Shown in pieces: positions 14,314 to 21,978 of a stretch of DNA of 41,543 nt. This DNA is from an uncultured Clostridia bacterium. GTDB taxonomy: Bacteria > Bacillota > Clostridia > Christensenellales > Borkfalkiaceae. The notes under the pieces were generated by a model that saw only the letters and a list, made by a program, of their open reading frames with translations, did not search any database and was not told the origin of the DNA. Where the stretch lies: NCBI GenBank assembly GCA_947625695.1, contig CANQPO010000012.1, positions 1-41,543 of the forward strand, read 5' to 3'. Every line of letters begins with the position of its first letter. Within the stretch, counting starts at the first letter, position 1. A program made the position numbers and the translations under genes.

Positions 14314-15641
14314 GGTCAAAAACCGAGAACGCAGAAAAAGGTTTGGCGGACGGCATCCCCGTCTATTGCGCTCATGATGCAATCGTCCCGATCGGAGATC
14401 TGAAACCGAATCCGAAGAATCCAAACCAACACTCCGACGAACAGCTGAGGCGCCTGTCTGCGATCATAAAAGGCGCTGGGTGGCGCAATCCGATCACCGT
14501 GAGTATTCGGTCGGGCTTTATCGTCCGAGGGCACGGACGGCTAATGGCGGCGGAACGTGCGGGGCTGAAAGAGGTTCCCGTCGACTATCAAAATTACGAC
14601 TCCGAGGCGGCGGAGCTCGCGGATCTTGTTGCGGACAACCGAATCGCGGAGCTTTCCGATCCAAATATGCAGAAGCTGGTCGAAGTTTTTTCGGCAATCG
14701 ATTTCACGGATCTTTCCGCTGAGATGACGGGATATACGGCGGCGGAAATGACAGAGCTCGAGGCGGCTTTTGCGGAGTCCATGAGTACGACCACGCTTCC
14801 CGAAAACCCGGATGAAATCGAGCCGCCGCCCAAGCCTCAAAAAAGCATTACGCAACGCGGCGACCTATGGCTTTGCGGGAAACACCGCATTCTTTGCGGA
14901 GACAGCACGGATGCCGACGACTTTCGAGAGCTGCTTAACGGCGAGCGTGCCGCGATGTGCTTCACAGATCCACCGTGGAATGTTGCGATTGGGCTTGACA
15001 GCAACCCCTACCATCGCAAGCGCGAAGGAATGCTCAATGACAATCTTTCGGAAGAAGAATTTGAAAAATTTGTCAGAGCATTCTCAAAGCAGATCCTTGC
15101 GTATTTGGATGGCGATTTATATTGCGTTCTTGGCGCGAGTGAGTGGCCGACTTTGGACAGATGCCTACGGGCACAAGATTGCCATTGGAGCGCAACGATC
15201 GTTTGGGTAAAAGATTCTTTTGTGCTCGGGCGCAGCAAGTACCATCGGCGTTATGAACCCATTTGGTACGGATGGAAGAACAGCGGGAAAAGCTCATTCT
15301 GCGACCGGCGCGATCTGGACGATGTATGGGAGATCCCAAGACCGAAGCGGTCAAAAGAGCACCCGACCATGAAGCCCGTGGCGCTTGTCGTAAAAGCGAT
15401 CGAAAACAGCAGTCAGCCGGGGGAGCTTGTTATTGATCCCTTCGGCGGAAGCGGAACCACGATGATCGCGGGAGAGTACACGGGGCGGAGAACCGCTCTG
15501 ATGGAACTTGATCCCAAATATGTGGACGTCGAGGTTCGGCGATACATAACTATCACGGGGAAACACGACGTGAGATGTTTCCGAAACGGGAAAGAGCTCG
15601 CGGCGGCGGATATTTCCGATATTTTCAAAATTCAACCTTAA
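14310..15641 (+). CDS. ParB-domain / adenine-specific DNA methyltransferase fusion
   Basis: Residues 20-130 are a ParB/sulfiredoxin-like domain (LKPNPKNPNQHSDEQLRRL, GFIVRGHGRLMAAERAGL). Residues 180-430 are a beta-class N6-adenine/N4-cytosine methyltransferase, with catalytic motif DPPW at 220-223 preceding the AdoMet-binding motif DPFGGSGTTM near the C-terminus, and the family element KRSKEHPTMKPVAL. Such ParB-methyltransferase fusions are common in phages and protect DNA from host restriction or regulate it. Translation starts at a GTG (14310) overlapping the previous stop, with AAGGAGG about ten bases upstream. Confidence 0.9.
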   Translation: MRSKTENAEKGLADGIPVYCAHDAIVPIGDLKPNPKNPNQHSDEQLRRLSAIIKGAGWRNPITVSIRSGFIVRGHGRLMAAERAGLKEVPVDYQNYDSEAAELADLVADNRIAELSDPNMQKLVEVFSAIDFTDLSAEMTGYTAAEMTELEAAFAESMSTTTLPENPDEIEPPPKPQKSITQRGDLWLCGKHRILCGDSTDADDFRELLNGERAAMCFTDPPWNVAIGLDSNPYHRKREGMLNDNLSEEEFEKFVRAFSKQILAYLDGDLYCVLGASEWPTLDRCLRAQDCHWSATIVWVKDSFVLGRSKYHRRYEPIWYGWKNSGKSSFCDRRDLDDVWEIPRPKRSKEHPTMKPVALVVKAIENSSQPGELVIDPFGGSGTTMIAGEYTGRRTALMELDPKYVDVEVRRYITITGKHDVRCFRNGKELAAADISDIFKIQP

Positions 15642-15653
15642 GGAGGAAATTTT

Positions 15654-15869
15654 ATGTCCATCACCACCATTGCCATTATTTATGACATCGCCATATTGAT
15701 CGCGATCGCACTCATTCTCACGTTTGTCACGCTGTGGCTGCGCGCTGAATGGAAGTATTTCAAGCTCGGAGGAAAAACATGGGTGTTCCGTGCACCGAAG
15801 GGAAAAATCGGTCAGCGCTCAAAGTGCCAGAAAGCAGAAATTGAAACGAAACAGGAGGAAAAGATATGA
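15654..15869 (+). CDS. small single-span membrane protein, 71 aa
   Basis: AAGGAGGAAATTTT precedes the ATG. Residues 5-29 are strongly hydrophobic (IAIIYDIAILIAIALILTFVT), followed by a basic tail (RAEWKYFKLGGK) expected in the cytoplasm. The stop overlaps metK by ATGA. No function can be assigned; lysis or superinfection roles are possible but the sequence does not indicate either. Confidence 0.65.
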   Translation: MSITTIAIIYDIAILIAIALILTFVTLWLRAEWKYFKLGGKTWVFRAPKGKIGQRSKCQKAEIETKQEEKI

Positions 15870-17068
15870 GGTATTTGACGGCAGAATCGGTGACGATCGG
15901 TCATCCTGATAAAATCGCGGATCTCATCTCGGACAGTATCCTTACGAGGTGTCTGGAGCAAGACAAAGACAGTCACGTCGCTTGCGAAGTACTGCTGACG
16001 GCGGGAACATGCGTCATTGCAGGAGAGATCACGACAAGGGCGAAGGTCAATTATGCGGGAGTCGCAAAAGAAGCGATCGAAGGCGTTGGGTACTCTACGA
16101 AGGGGATAGAATTCATCGTCCGTGTTCATGAACAAAGTCCCGACATTGCGGCGGCGGTCGCCAATGCAGAGGATGAATCTCAAGATGACTCCCAACAGGG
16201 CGCCGGGGATCAAGGCATCGTTTACGGCTATGCGACGGATGAAACTGAGGAGCTCTTGCCCCTTCCGTTTGTCATTGCGAGAGCAATCACATACCTGCTG
16301 ACGATTGAAAAAATGCACGATCCTGTGATTTTGCCAGACGGCAAGTCGCAGGTCACAGTTGAATATGACGACTTTGGCGAAGCGGAGATCAAATCCGTCG
16401 TTTGCTCCGCTCAGCACATCGAGCCCACTCTCGGCTTGGATATGACGGCAATCAATAGCGTCATCTTGCGGATCGCCATGCGTGCCGTTTCCGACCAAGC
16501 AAAAAAATATGGCGCGAAGTGCAGCGAGACGAAGTACTTCATCAACCCGTCGGGAAAGTTTGTCATCGGCGGTTTTGAGGCAGATACAGGGCTCACGGGG
16601 CGCAAGTTGATGGTGGATACTTACGGCGGGCTTGCCCATCATGGCGGCGGCGCATTCAGCGGAAAGGATCCGTCTAAACTTGATCGCTCCGGTGCCTACA
16701 TGGCGCGCTACATAGCAAAAAATATCGTGGCGGCGGATATCGCCAAGGAGTGCGAAGTCTCCCTTGCGTATGCGATCGGGCACCCCACACCGTTGGCGGT
16801 GGACGTGACCACTTTTGGAACGGGCATCATTCCCGATGATGCTCTCCGTGATATTGTCGAAGATATCTTCCCCCTCACTCCAAGCGGCATCATCAAAGAC
16901 CTTCACCTTAAGGACGTTCAATATAAAAATACCGTGATTTACGGGCATTTCGGCGACCAATTTGCCAGCGATAAGCTGTTTCCGTGGGAGAAAACGGATC
17001 GTGCCGCCGACATCGCTGGACTCGCGAAGAGCATGAAGGAGACATTAGATGGAAAACAAAAATATTGA
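15866..17068 (+). CDS. metK: S-adenosylmethionine synthetase (methionine adenosyltransferase)
   Basis: The 400-residue protein makes S-adenosylmethionine from methionine and ATP in the cytoplasm. It has the full set of family signatures: GHPDK at 12-16, the GAGDQG...YATDE loop at 112-125, and the glycine-rich GGGAFSGKDPSKLDRSGAY loop near residue 253. Length matches cellular enzymes (about 380-400), and no truncation is seen. It sits in the phage early operon directly downstream of two DNA methyltransferases, sharing ATGA and 20-nt overlaps with its neighbours, so it probably raises the methyl-donor pool for phage DNA modification. AGGAGG lies six bases upstream. Host origin by transfer is likely, but it is embedded without mobile-element scars. 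Confidence 0.95.
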   Translation: MRYLTAESVTIGHPDKIADLISDSILTRCLEQDKDSHVACEVLLTAGTCVIAGEITTRAKVNYAGVAKEAIEGVGYSTKGIEFIVRVHEQSPDIAAAVANAEDESQDDSQQGAGDQGIVYGYATDETEELLPLPFVIARAITYLLTIEKMHDPVILPDGKSQVTVEYDDFGEAEIKSVVCSAQHIEPTLGLDMTAINSVILRIAMRAVSDQAKKYGAKCSETKYFINPSGKFVIGGFEADTGLTGRKLMVDTYGGLAHHGGGAFSGKDPSKLDRSGAYMARYIAKNIVAADIAKECEVSLAYAIGHPTPLAVDVTTFGTGIIPDDALRDIVEDIFPLTPSGIIKDLHLKDVQYKNTVIYGHFGDQFASDKLFPWEKTDRAADIAGLAKSMKETLDGKQKY

Positions 17069-17315
17069 GACAAGCGATCTTCGAAGAGATACAGTCTACT
17101 ATGCGGGCACAGCAACGCTTCATTTTGGCGTTCGGTGCCGTGATGTTGCGGCAATCGCAGCATTCGTGAGCTTCGGAAGTGAAAGCAGAGACGAAGAAGC
17201 GATACAAGCCCTTTTTCACAAGGAATTTTCAAAACAAAATGCCCATCTGAAGTTGAACGAAGTCAAGGTCGTCAAATTGACGGCAGATCGATATGAGAAA
17301 CTTAGTAAGGAGTAA
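17049..17315 (+). CDS. hypothetical early protein, 88 aa
   Basis: AAGGAG precedes the ATG inside the last codons of metK. The product has an N-terminal beta-rich part (TVYYAGTATLHFGVRCRDVA) and a helical end (NAHLKLNEVKVVKL). Nothing marks a family. Confidence 0.55.
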   Translation: MENKNIETSDLRRDTVYYAGTATLHFGVRCRDVAAIAAFVSFGSESRDEEAIQALFHKEFSKQNAHLKLNEVKVVKLTADRYEKLSKE

Positions 17316-17318
17316 AAA

Positions 17319-17744
17319 ATGGCGATCAAAAACTACTCGACAACGATCCCGGCGGCGCAGACCGTCGGCGAGATACAGGGGATCCTCGCCGCCCACGGCG
17401 CCAAAAGCGTAATGATGAACTACGATGAGCGACGGGAGCCGTGCGTAGTCATGTTCGTGGTAGAGACCCCTCTCGGAGACAGGCTTTTCAAGCTCCCTGC
17501 GAACATCGACGAATTTCAAAAAGTCCTTCAAAGGCAGAAGGTCAAGTGCGACCGCGAACAGGCGACGAAGGTCGCATGGCGGAACATCAAGGACTGGATC
17601 GCCGCGCAGATGGCGTTTCTCGAAACAGCCATGGTGACGCTCGACGAGATCTTCCTGCCGTATATGGCAGACAGCACAGGGACGACGGTATATCAGCTCT
17701 ACTCGGGCGGAAATCTGCCGCTCCTCGGCGACGGGAGGGAATGA
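17319..17744 (+). CDS. conserved phage protein, 141 aa
   Basis: The product resembles a widespread uncharacterised phage family: TVGEIQGILAAHGAKSVMM at the start, then a strand-rich segment, then KVAWRNIKDWIAAQMAFLETAMVTLDEIFLPYM. Conservation of the helical WRNIKDW element is recalled from many Gram-positive phages, but the function is unknown. Its stop overlaps the next gene as ATGATG. AAGGAG is well spaced before the ATG. Confidence 0.7.
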   Translation: MAIKNYSTTIPAAQTVGEIQGILAAHGAKSVMMNYDERREPCVVMFVVETPLGDRLFKLPANIDEFQKVLQRQKVKCDREQATKVAWRNIKDWIAAQMAFLETAMVTLDEIFLPYMADSTGTTVYQLYSGGNLPLLGDGRE

Positions 17745-18322
17745 TGAAAGCAGTTTTGACATCAATTCAGCCGTATTATGTTTTCCTCATCATCGCCCGC
17801 GCTATGGGGTGGAAGGTCGAGCAGGAAAAGACAGTGGAAATCCGCAAGAGCTTCCCGAAAGCATCCGATTGGGACAGAAAGTCCCTCATCTATTGCAGTC
17901 AGGAAAGGCGGTCGTTCAACCGCATCCCGAAAGAGTGGCGGTCGCTGATGGCACCGCTCCTCGGGAAGGTCATCGGTGAATTCATGTGCGACGAGATATG
18001 GAAAATCGCCGTTGATCTGCGAAGAGCACGACCGACAGTAAGTGATGCTTGTTTGACGGCGAAGGAGCTCGAAACGTACCGTGGCTACAAAGACGCCTAC
18101 GGTTGGAACATCTCCGACCTCAAAATCTACGACAAGCCGAAGGAGCTGCGAGAGTTTGAGCGTCCCTGCATTAACTTGGACGAATACGCAGGTGAAACAT
18201 ATTGCGACTGCAACGGGTGTGAGCTTGCGGGCGACAGTGATTTCGGGGCGGTCGCGTGTGATAGGCGTATTGCCCGACCGCCGCAGTCATGGATGTATGT
18301 GGAAGCAAGGAGAACTTCATGA
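17744..18322 (+). CDS. ASCH-domain-like phage protein
   Basis: The start at 17744 uses GGGAGG; a longer in-frame extension runs inside the neighbour and is rejected. The sequence KAVLTSIQPYYVFLIIARAMGWKVEQEKTVEIRKS, then SLIYCSQ, then GKVIGEFMCDEIWKI follows the order of ASCH domains (a PUA-related fold thought to bind RNA), ending in RPPQSWMYVEA, which is typical of phage members. The region around CDCNGCEL is unusual. Function in phage is unknown. Confidence 0.7.
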   Translation: MKAVLTSIQPYYVFLIIARAMGWKVEQEKTVEIRKSFPKASDWDRKSLIYCSQERRSFNRIPKEWRSLMAPLLGKVIGEFMCDEIWKIAVDLRRARPTVSDACLTAKELETYRGYKDAYGWNISDLKIYDKPKELREFERPCINLDEYAGETYCDCNGCELAGDSDFGAVACDRRIARPPQSWMYVEARRTS

Positions 18323-18603
18323 AGAACTTTACTTTATCGCTGTCGGCGTACAGCGACATCAAAAAAATGAGCTTTGAGGAAATGTCGAAGTGGGCGGCGG
18401 AGCTGTATCAGAAAGCCTATAAGGCGGGCTCCGCTTCCGTGACATCCGCAGAGGTGTTCCCCGCCGCCCTCAGAAAGGTTTTACAACAGGCAGACGACAT
18501 CGGCCCCATCCGCGCGGAAGCGGTCGCGCAGACGATCGCACAGGCACTTTGTGTTCCGAAAGATATGCCGACCAAGGAGGAAAAAATTGGAAAAGAGAAA
18601 TAA
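18319..18603 (+). CDS. hypothetical early protein, 94 aa
   Basis: ATGA overlap with the ASCH gene, AAGGAG upstream of the ATG at 18319. Helical segments MSFEEMSKWAAELYQKAYKAG and IRAEAVAQTIAQAL suggest a small all-alpha protein. No family recognised. Confidence 0.55.
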   Translation: MKNFTLSLSAYSDIKKMSFEEMSKWAAELYQKAYKAGSASVTSAEVFPAALRKVLQQADDIGPIRAEAVAQTIAQALCVPKDMPTKEEKIGKEK

Positions 18604-18964
18604 AAAGCGGCTCTTGCTCTACTCCGTTATTCTGTCGCTGCTTCTTTTAATGGCGATCGCGTCCGTGACCTGTTGGGTCGTATTCAGCTTCAACGATGCG
18701 GAATATACCGTCACGGTCGTGAGGGTGGAGCGGGAGAATTACAATGAGCCAGGGGAACATCTCATCTACTGCGAGGCGGCGGACGGCACAGCGATCGTAT
18801 TTGAGAATACCGACGAATGGCTCCGCGGGAAATTCAATTCTTCCGATTTTTATGCGCAGATCAAAGAGGGCGAGACATACACCTTCACGGTCGTCGGCGT
18901 GAGGATCCCGTTTCTCAGTCTCTATCAGAACATCATCGAGATCAAAAAGGACGGTTCGGCATGA
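18587..18964 (+). CDS. membrane-anchored protein, TTG start, 125 aa
   Basis: The best start is TTG at 18587, with AAGGAGG six bases upstream. Residues 2-8 are basic (EKRNKKR), residues 9-32 form one membrane helix (LLLYSVILSLLLLMAIASVT), and the rest is a beta-rich domain (YTVTVVRVER, EGETYTFTVVGVRIP) that would lie outside the cell. A role at the cell surface such as superinfection immunity is possible from topology alone. Confidence 0.6.
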   Translation: MEKRNKKRLLLYSVILSLLLLMAIASVTCWVVFSFNDAEYTVTVVRVERENYNEPGEHLIYCEAADGTAIVFENTDEWLRGKFNSSDFYAQIKEGETYTFTVVGVRIPFLSLYQNIIEIKKDGSA

Positions 18965-19248
18965 AAAGCGCAAGAGAAGGATATTGCCGCGCATGTGGAG
19001 AGCGGATCATTTGGATCAAAACGGCGCACGGAAAAAACATGCCGTGCAATGCCTCCGCCGTGGTCTATTGGGACACGAAAAAAGGGTCGCACACGATTGT
19101 TACGCAGAACGGTGAAACGATCGCAAAAGCCGAGCTTGACAGGGACATCGCCGATAAGGCAACCGGGCTCGGGTACATTCCGCATTGGGCGACTTGTCCG
19201 GCGGCGGATCGCTTCAAAAAATTTTCAAAAGGAGAAAGCAAAAAATGA
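18961..19248 (+). CDS. zinc-finger phage miniprotein, 95 aa
   Basis: The protein starts MKSAREGYCRACGERIIWIKT, continues KNMPCNAS and ends near GYIPHWATCPAADRF. This CxxC...C...C pattern belongs to an uncharacterised phage family with conserved GYIPHWATCP. ATGA overlaps link it to both neighbours. Confidence 0.65.
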   Translation: MKSAREGYCRACGERIIWIKTAHGKNMPCNASAVVYWDTKKGSHTIVTQNGETIAKAELDRDIADKATGLGYIPHWATCPAADRFKKFSKGESKK

Positions 19249-19853
19249 GCGCACAAATCGACTACAATGAAGCCGTCGCGGAACTTGAAAAGTTTTGCAG
19301 CACGGAAACCCGATTCTCCGTAGAGATCTCTACCGAGAACTACCCCGTGAAGGTCACGTTCTATCCGGGCGCCCAGATCGGTATGTTTGATGCCGACCTC
19401 TACAATGTGGACGAGAACGGTGAGGTCGGGAACATCAGCGTTTCGCTCGGGCAGGAGACGAGGGTGAGCTCCACTTTGAAATTCAGTCTCCCCGCCAAGC
19501 TCCTCAACAAGATGGTCAAGCTCTCGGAGAAAGTCGGCGTCACCTATCTTCATGCCTTTCGCGAAAACATCCAACTTGCCCCCTCTTGGCTCAAGCGGGC
19601 GGCGGAGATGGCATTCAAGGAATTTTGGCAGACAAGCATCCCAAAGGTCTCCGTCGGAATGCTCGATCATGATAAGCTCGACAAGATCATTGACCGCATT
19701 TTTTCGGAGATCATCGCAAACAAGGCAGAGCATTTCATCCGCATTGAAAGCGAAGCGGATGTCTACGGGCGCGAGCAGCCGTATCTTAAAGGCAACCGCC
19801 AACCCATGGACGGCGATGGCATCGAGGAGGACGATGATGAAGACCAAGTATGA
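19245..19853 (+). CDS. hypothetical early protein, 202 aa
   Basis: I place the start at 19245 (ATGA overlap, AAAGGAG upstream). The N-terminal 85 residues are beta-rich (ENYPVKVTFYPGAQIGMFDAD), the middle is helical (LLNKMVKLSEKVGVTYLHAF), and the end is very acidic (GDGIEEDDDEDQV). No family recognised; the acidic tail could mimic DNA or dock to a basic partner. Confidence 0.6.
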   Translation: MSAQIDYNEAVAELEKFCSTETRFSVEISTENYPVKVTFYPGAQIGMFDADLYNVDENGEVGNISVSLGQETRVSSTLKFSLPAKLLNKMVKLSEKVGVTYLHAFRENIQLAPSWLKRAAEMAFKEFWQTSIPKVSVGMLDHDKLDKIIDRIFSEIIANKAEHFIRIESEADVYGREQPYLKGNRQPMDGDGIEEDDDEDQV

Positions 19854-20181
19854 CGAATTGCGTGAAAGCGGAAAAAGGAAGCGCCTTACATACCGCGAGC
19901 AGGAACCGCAAGATCCAGCGCAGCATGAACTTTGGCGGCTTGAAAATGCGATCGAAGACGGTGAGCTCGTAGATATCGCAGCTTCGGGTCCGCTTGAAAT
20001 GACAGAAAGCGAGGCGGCGGCTCTCGGAATGATCCATGCGTATCTGAAGAAGATGTGCGGGCGGCGGGAAGTGTGCAAGGGGTGCCCGTGGAATAAGAAG
20101 ATCATGTTTTCCGGATACGGAGACTGCTCCGAATATGCCGCGATTCAGATCCTTGTTCGTCAAAAGGCGGTGCAAAAATGA
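19837..20181 (+). CDS. hypothetical early protein with Cys cluster, 114 aa
   Basis: GAGGAGG is six bases upstream of the ATG at 19837, inside the acidic tail codons of the previous gene. The protein has a polar N-terminus (KRLTYREQEPQDPAQHELW), a helix, and a cysteine cluster CGRREVCKGCPW...GDCSEYA, which could hold a metal. Unknown function. Confidence 0.55.
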   Translation: MKTKYDELRESGKRKRLTYREQEPQDPAQHELWRLENAIEDGELVDIAASGPLEMTESEAAALGMIHAYLKKMCGRREVCKGCPWNKKIMFSGYGDCSEYAAIQILVRQKAVQK

Positions 20182-20375
20182 GCGTCGGCAACGTCCACTT
20201 CGTCGAGAAGAATGTGCGCGGTGCTTGGGTGGTCTACGGTGCACTCGGGGTGCGTCAATACTACGGCTATACAAAAGAAGAGGCACTCAAACGCTACAAC
20301 GACGAATGCGACAAGACGCTTTTCACCGATAAGAAGCTCACACGGGGAGAAAATCATGAGCAAGGCGAACACTAA
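20178..20375 (+). CDS. small early protein, 65 aa
   Basis: It overlaps the previous stop by ATGA. The central part VRQYYGYTKEEALKRYNDEC has the layout of a short sheet and helix seen in many phage miniproteins. Function unknown. Confidence 0.5.
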   Translation: MSVGNVHFVEKNVRGAWVVYGALGVRQYYGYTKEEALKRYNDECDKTLFTDKKLTRGENHEQGEH

Positions 20376-20445
20376 TCGGACTCCCCCGTTGGTGTCCGCT
20401 TAAAGATGAGCAATCAGAATGCATTCAAATGCAAAGAGGTAATCT

Positions 20446-20652
20446 ATGAAATGGGAAAAAAGGGGAACGCACCACGTCGCCAAAGGGGAAGATGGATTTT
20501 TTGAGATCAACGAGAGCAGAGCGGGCGGTCGGCGCCGATTTTGGGCGAAGTATCAAAGTTATAAAACCGGGAAAATGTTCAGAATGAGACCTTGCGATAC
20601 CCTACGGGAGATGAAGGTGGCTTGTGAAGATAATTATTATTGGGAAGGATAG
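20446..20652 (+). CDS. small early protein, 68 aa, AP2-like strand pattern
   Basis: AAAGAGGTAATCT precedes the ATG. The sequence has Gly and Arg-rich strands (HHVAKGEDGFFEINESRAGG, FWAKYQSYKTGKMFRM) followed by a helix. This alternation suggests a small DNA-binding sheet but no family is certain. It overlaps the start of the next gene. Confidence 0.5.
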   Translation: MKWEKRGTHHVAKGEDGFFEINESRAGGRRRFWAKYQSYKTGKMFRMRPCDTLREMKVACEDNYYWEG

Positions 20653-21130
20653 ATCTTCCCGGGCGGCGGATATGAAAAAAACGCAATTCATCAAAAACCG
20701 ATTGAATAGACACCGTAAAATGCTTGAAAAATTCGAAGCACTCAAGGAAGAGCTCTCTTTTATCATGGCAAGATACGGAAGTCCGCGAAGCCCGAATCTT
20801 TCCGGCGTTCCAAGTGGCGGCTCAAGCGAATTGACCGAGACGGAACAGATCGTACATAAAAAAATGGAGCTCGAAGAGAAAATCAGAAATGCGGCGGCGG
20901 AAATTTCGGACGACTGGTCAGAGCTCTCCCCTCTTTTTAACGATCTTGGACCGATGCAGACGCTCATCATAAATCTGCGCTATCAGTATGGCGCAAGTTG
21001 GAAGGACATCTGCAAGCAGATCTACGGGCGTCGTGAGGACTATGACGGCAACATGGATCTGTATATGAAAAGAATCTATAATGAACACGGTCGTGCTCTT
21101 CTATTCCTATCTGAACGACACAGCACATGA
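20624..21130 (+). CDS. sigma-region-4-like late transcription regulator
   Basis: The last early gene encodes a 168-residue protein (GTG start at 20624 with AAGG-TGG upstream; ATG 20672 is an alternative with no ribosome site). The C-terminal half, DLGPMQTLIINLRYQYGASWKDICKQIYG, is a sigma region 4-type helix-turn-helix, and the protein is preceded by a coiled N-terminus. Position immediately before the late region matches ArpU/RinA/DUF1492-type activators of Gram-positive phages. The likely target is the repeat-bearing late promoter at 21861-21914. Confidence 0.75.
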   Translation: MKIIIIGKDRSSRAADMKKTQFIKNRLNRHRKMLEKFEALKEELSFIMARYGSPRSPNLSGVPSGGSSELTETEQIVHKKMELEEKIRNAAAEISDDWSELSPLFNDLGPMQTLIINLRYQYGASWKDICKQIYGRREDYDGNMDLYMKRIYNEHGRALLFLSERHST

Positions 21131-21158
21131 AAAAGCGCCCCAAGATGGGGTGCTTTTC
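21131..21158. terminator. bidirectional terminator between late regulator and hicB
   Basis: AAAAGCGCCCC at 21131-21141 and GGGGTGCTTTT at 21147-21157 pair around AAGAT. T-runs lie on both strands, so it can end both the early operon (plus) and hicAB (minus). Confidence 0.8.
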
Positions 21159-21168
21159 GCGCGGATAA

Positions 21169-21561
21169 TCAATTATCTACAATTGCCCGAAGGGCATCTT
21201 GTAAGACGGCGGAGAAATTTATGCCCTGCGCCGTCGCCTTTTTGTCGAGCCATGCGGGAATGGTGCAGTTCTTCCGAATGCTGCGGTTCTCGTTCTTTTC
21301 CCGATAGGTGGTAAAATCGACCTCGACGAGCGTCACGATCTCGTTTTCTGCGGCTTCTGGTTTCATGGTGACGCCCTTCGGGATCTCCCGCCTTGCGTCC
21401 TCTTCGCTGATTCCCCAAATGCCGATGCAGTCCTTCGCCATAGCGATGCAGTCCTCAATGTCCTTGCCCTGCGTGTAGAGGTCGAGATCGGGGACATGCA
21501 CCGAGAAGTACTTCTCCCCGTTTTCGGGGGGTGTGATGATGATTGCGTAAATGCTTTTCAT
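21169..21561 (-). CDS. hicB: HicB-family antitoxin
   Basis: The 130-residue protein has the HicB fold: KSIYAIIITPPENGEKYFSVHVPDLDLYTQGKDIEDCIAMAKDCIG, a partial RNase H-like domain that masks the toxin. A C-terminal DNA-binding tail follows (NCTIPAWLDKKATAQGINFSAVLQDALRA), a ribbon-helix-helix. ATG 21561 has GAGGTG six bases upstream; a GTG at 21570 is less likely. It is co-transcribed behind hicA and should neutralise HicA and repress the shared promoter. Confidence 0.9.
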   Translation of the reverse strand: MKSIYAIIITPPENGEKYFSVHVPDLDLYTQGKDIEDCIAMAKDCIGIWGISEEDARREIPKGVTMKPEAAENEIVTLVEVDFTTYREKNENRSIRKNCTIPAWLDKKATAQGINFSAVLQDALRAIVDN

Positions 21562-21576
21562 TTTTTTCACCTCGCT

Positions 21577-21750
21577 TTATTTCAGGTTGTGCTTTTTGAT
21601 GAGAGCTTTTGCAAGCCTTTCATTGATCTCGCCGTGCCGCGGGATCGCTTCGCTTTTCTCGCCGTTGGTGTAAACGGTGTGATTTCCGCCTTCGCGCTCC
21701 AATCTCCAGCCGTTTCGCTCGAACAGTTTTATCAAGTCTTTCCGTTTCAT
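21577..21750 (-). CDS. hicA: HicA-family mRNA interferase toxin
   Basis: Translating the minus strand from 21750 gives 57 residues: KRKDLIKLFERNGWRLEREG, then GGNHTVYTNG with the catalytic histidine, then SEAIPRHGEINERLAKALI. This is the full dsRBD-like HicA fold at normal length; the toxin cleaves mRNA. AGAGGTTGCAG precedes the ATG. The gene is the first of the hicAB unit, 15 bp before hicB. Confidence 0.88.
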   Translation of the reverse strand: MKRKDLIKLFERNGWRLEREGGNHTVYTNGEKSEAIPRHGEINERLAKALIKKHNLK

Positions 21751-21772
21751 CTGCAACCTCTTTACACTCTAT

Positions 21773-21801
21773 ATTATACGCACTAATGCGCATAATGTCA
21801 A
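21773..21801 (-). promoter_or_regulatory. hicAB promoter with internal palindrome
   Basis: On the minus strand TTGACA (21801-21796) and TATAAT (21778-21773) are a perfect consensus pair with a 17-bp spacer. The spacer and -10 form an imperfect palindrome (TTATGCGCA against TGCGTATAA), a likely HicB operator for autoregulation. Confidence 0.85.
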
Positions 21802-21860
21802 GCGTTTTGATGAAATTTTTTTGGCTTTTGCAAAAATATTTTTTTGCGAGACGGAATTTG

Positions 21861-21914
21861 GAGAGTAATTGAGAGTAAAAGGGAGTGAATGAGAGTAAAG
21901 TCATGTGCTATAAT
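21861..21914 (+). promoter_or_regulatory. late promoter with four 10-bp direct repeats
   Basis: Four units of exactly 10 bp follow each other: GAGAGTAATT, GAGAGTAAAA, GGGAGTGAAT and GAGAGTAAAG (21861-21900). Nine bases on is TATAAT (21909-21914) with TG at the extended -10 position (TGCTATAAT). No proper -35 exists (TGAATG at 21886-21891), and the repeats cover that place. One-turn spacing puts all units on one face of the helix, as for an activator or sigma-like factor, presumably the regulator at 20624. Confidence 0.7.
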
Positions 21915-21925
21915 GTACGCTGTCA

Positions 21926-21958
21926 AAAACCGCACAGGAGATTTCCGGGCGGTTTTTT
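21926..21958. terminator. terminator-like hairpin in the late leader
   Basis: AAAACCGC (21926-21933) and GCGGTTTT (21949-21956) pair around a loop with an inner GGA/TCC pairing; TTTTTT follows on the plus strand and a T-run also on the minus strand. It begins only about five nt after the expected late transcription start. It may attenuate late transcription or insulate hicAB from it. Confidence 0.55.
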
Positions 21959-21978
21959 CATGCCAAGCGAGGTGTATG

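Noticed and set aside
15812..16960. Minus-strand frame of 382 codons opposite metK
   Set aside because: Antisense shadow of a strongly conserved enzyme gene; no ribosome site and no family features.
17441..17743. Upstream extension of the ASCH-like protein
   Set aside because: Lies entirely within the previous conserved gene in another frame; ATG 17744 has the ribosome site.
20356..20403. 15-codon frame with a GGGGAGA site
   Set aside because: Too short to support as a gene; it overlaps the end of a better supported gene.
20406..20504. 32-codon frame starting ATGAGCAATCAG
   Set aside because: No ribosome site; it overlaps the start of the 68-residue gene, which has a good one.
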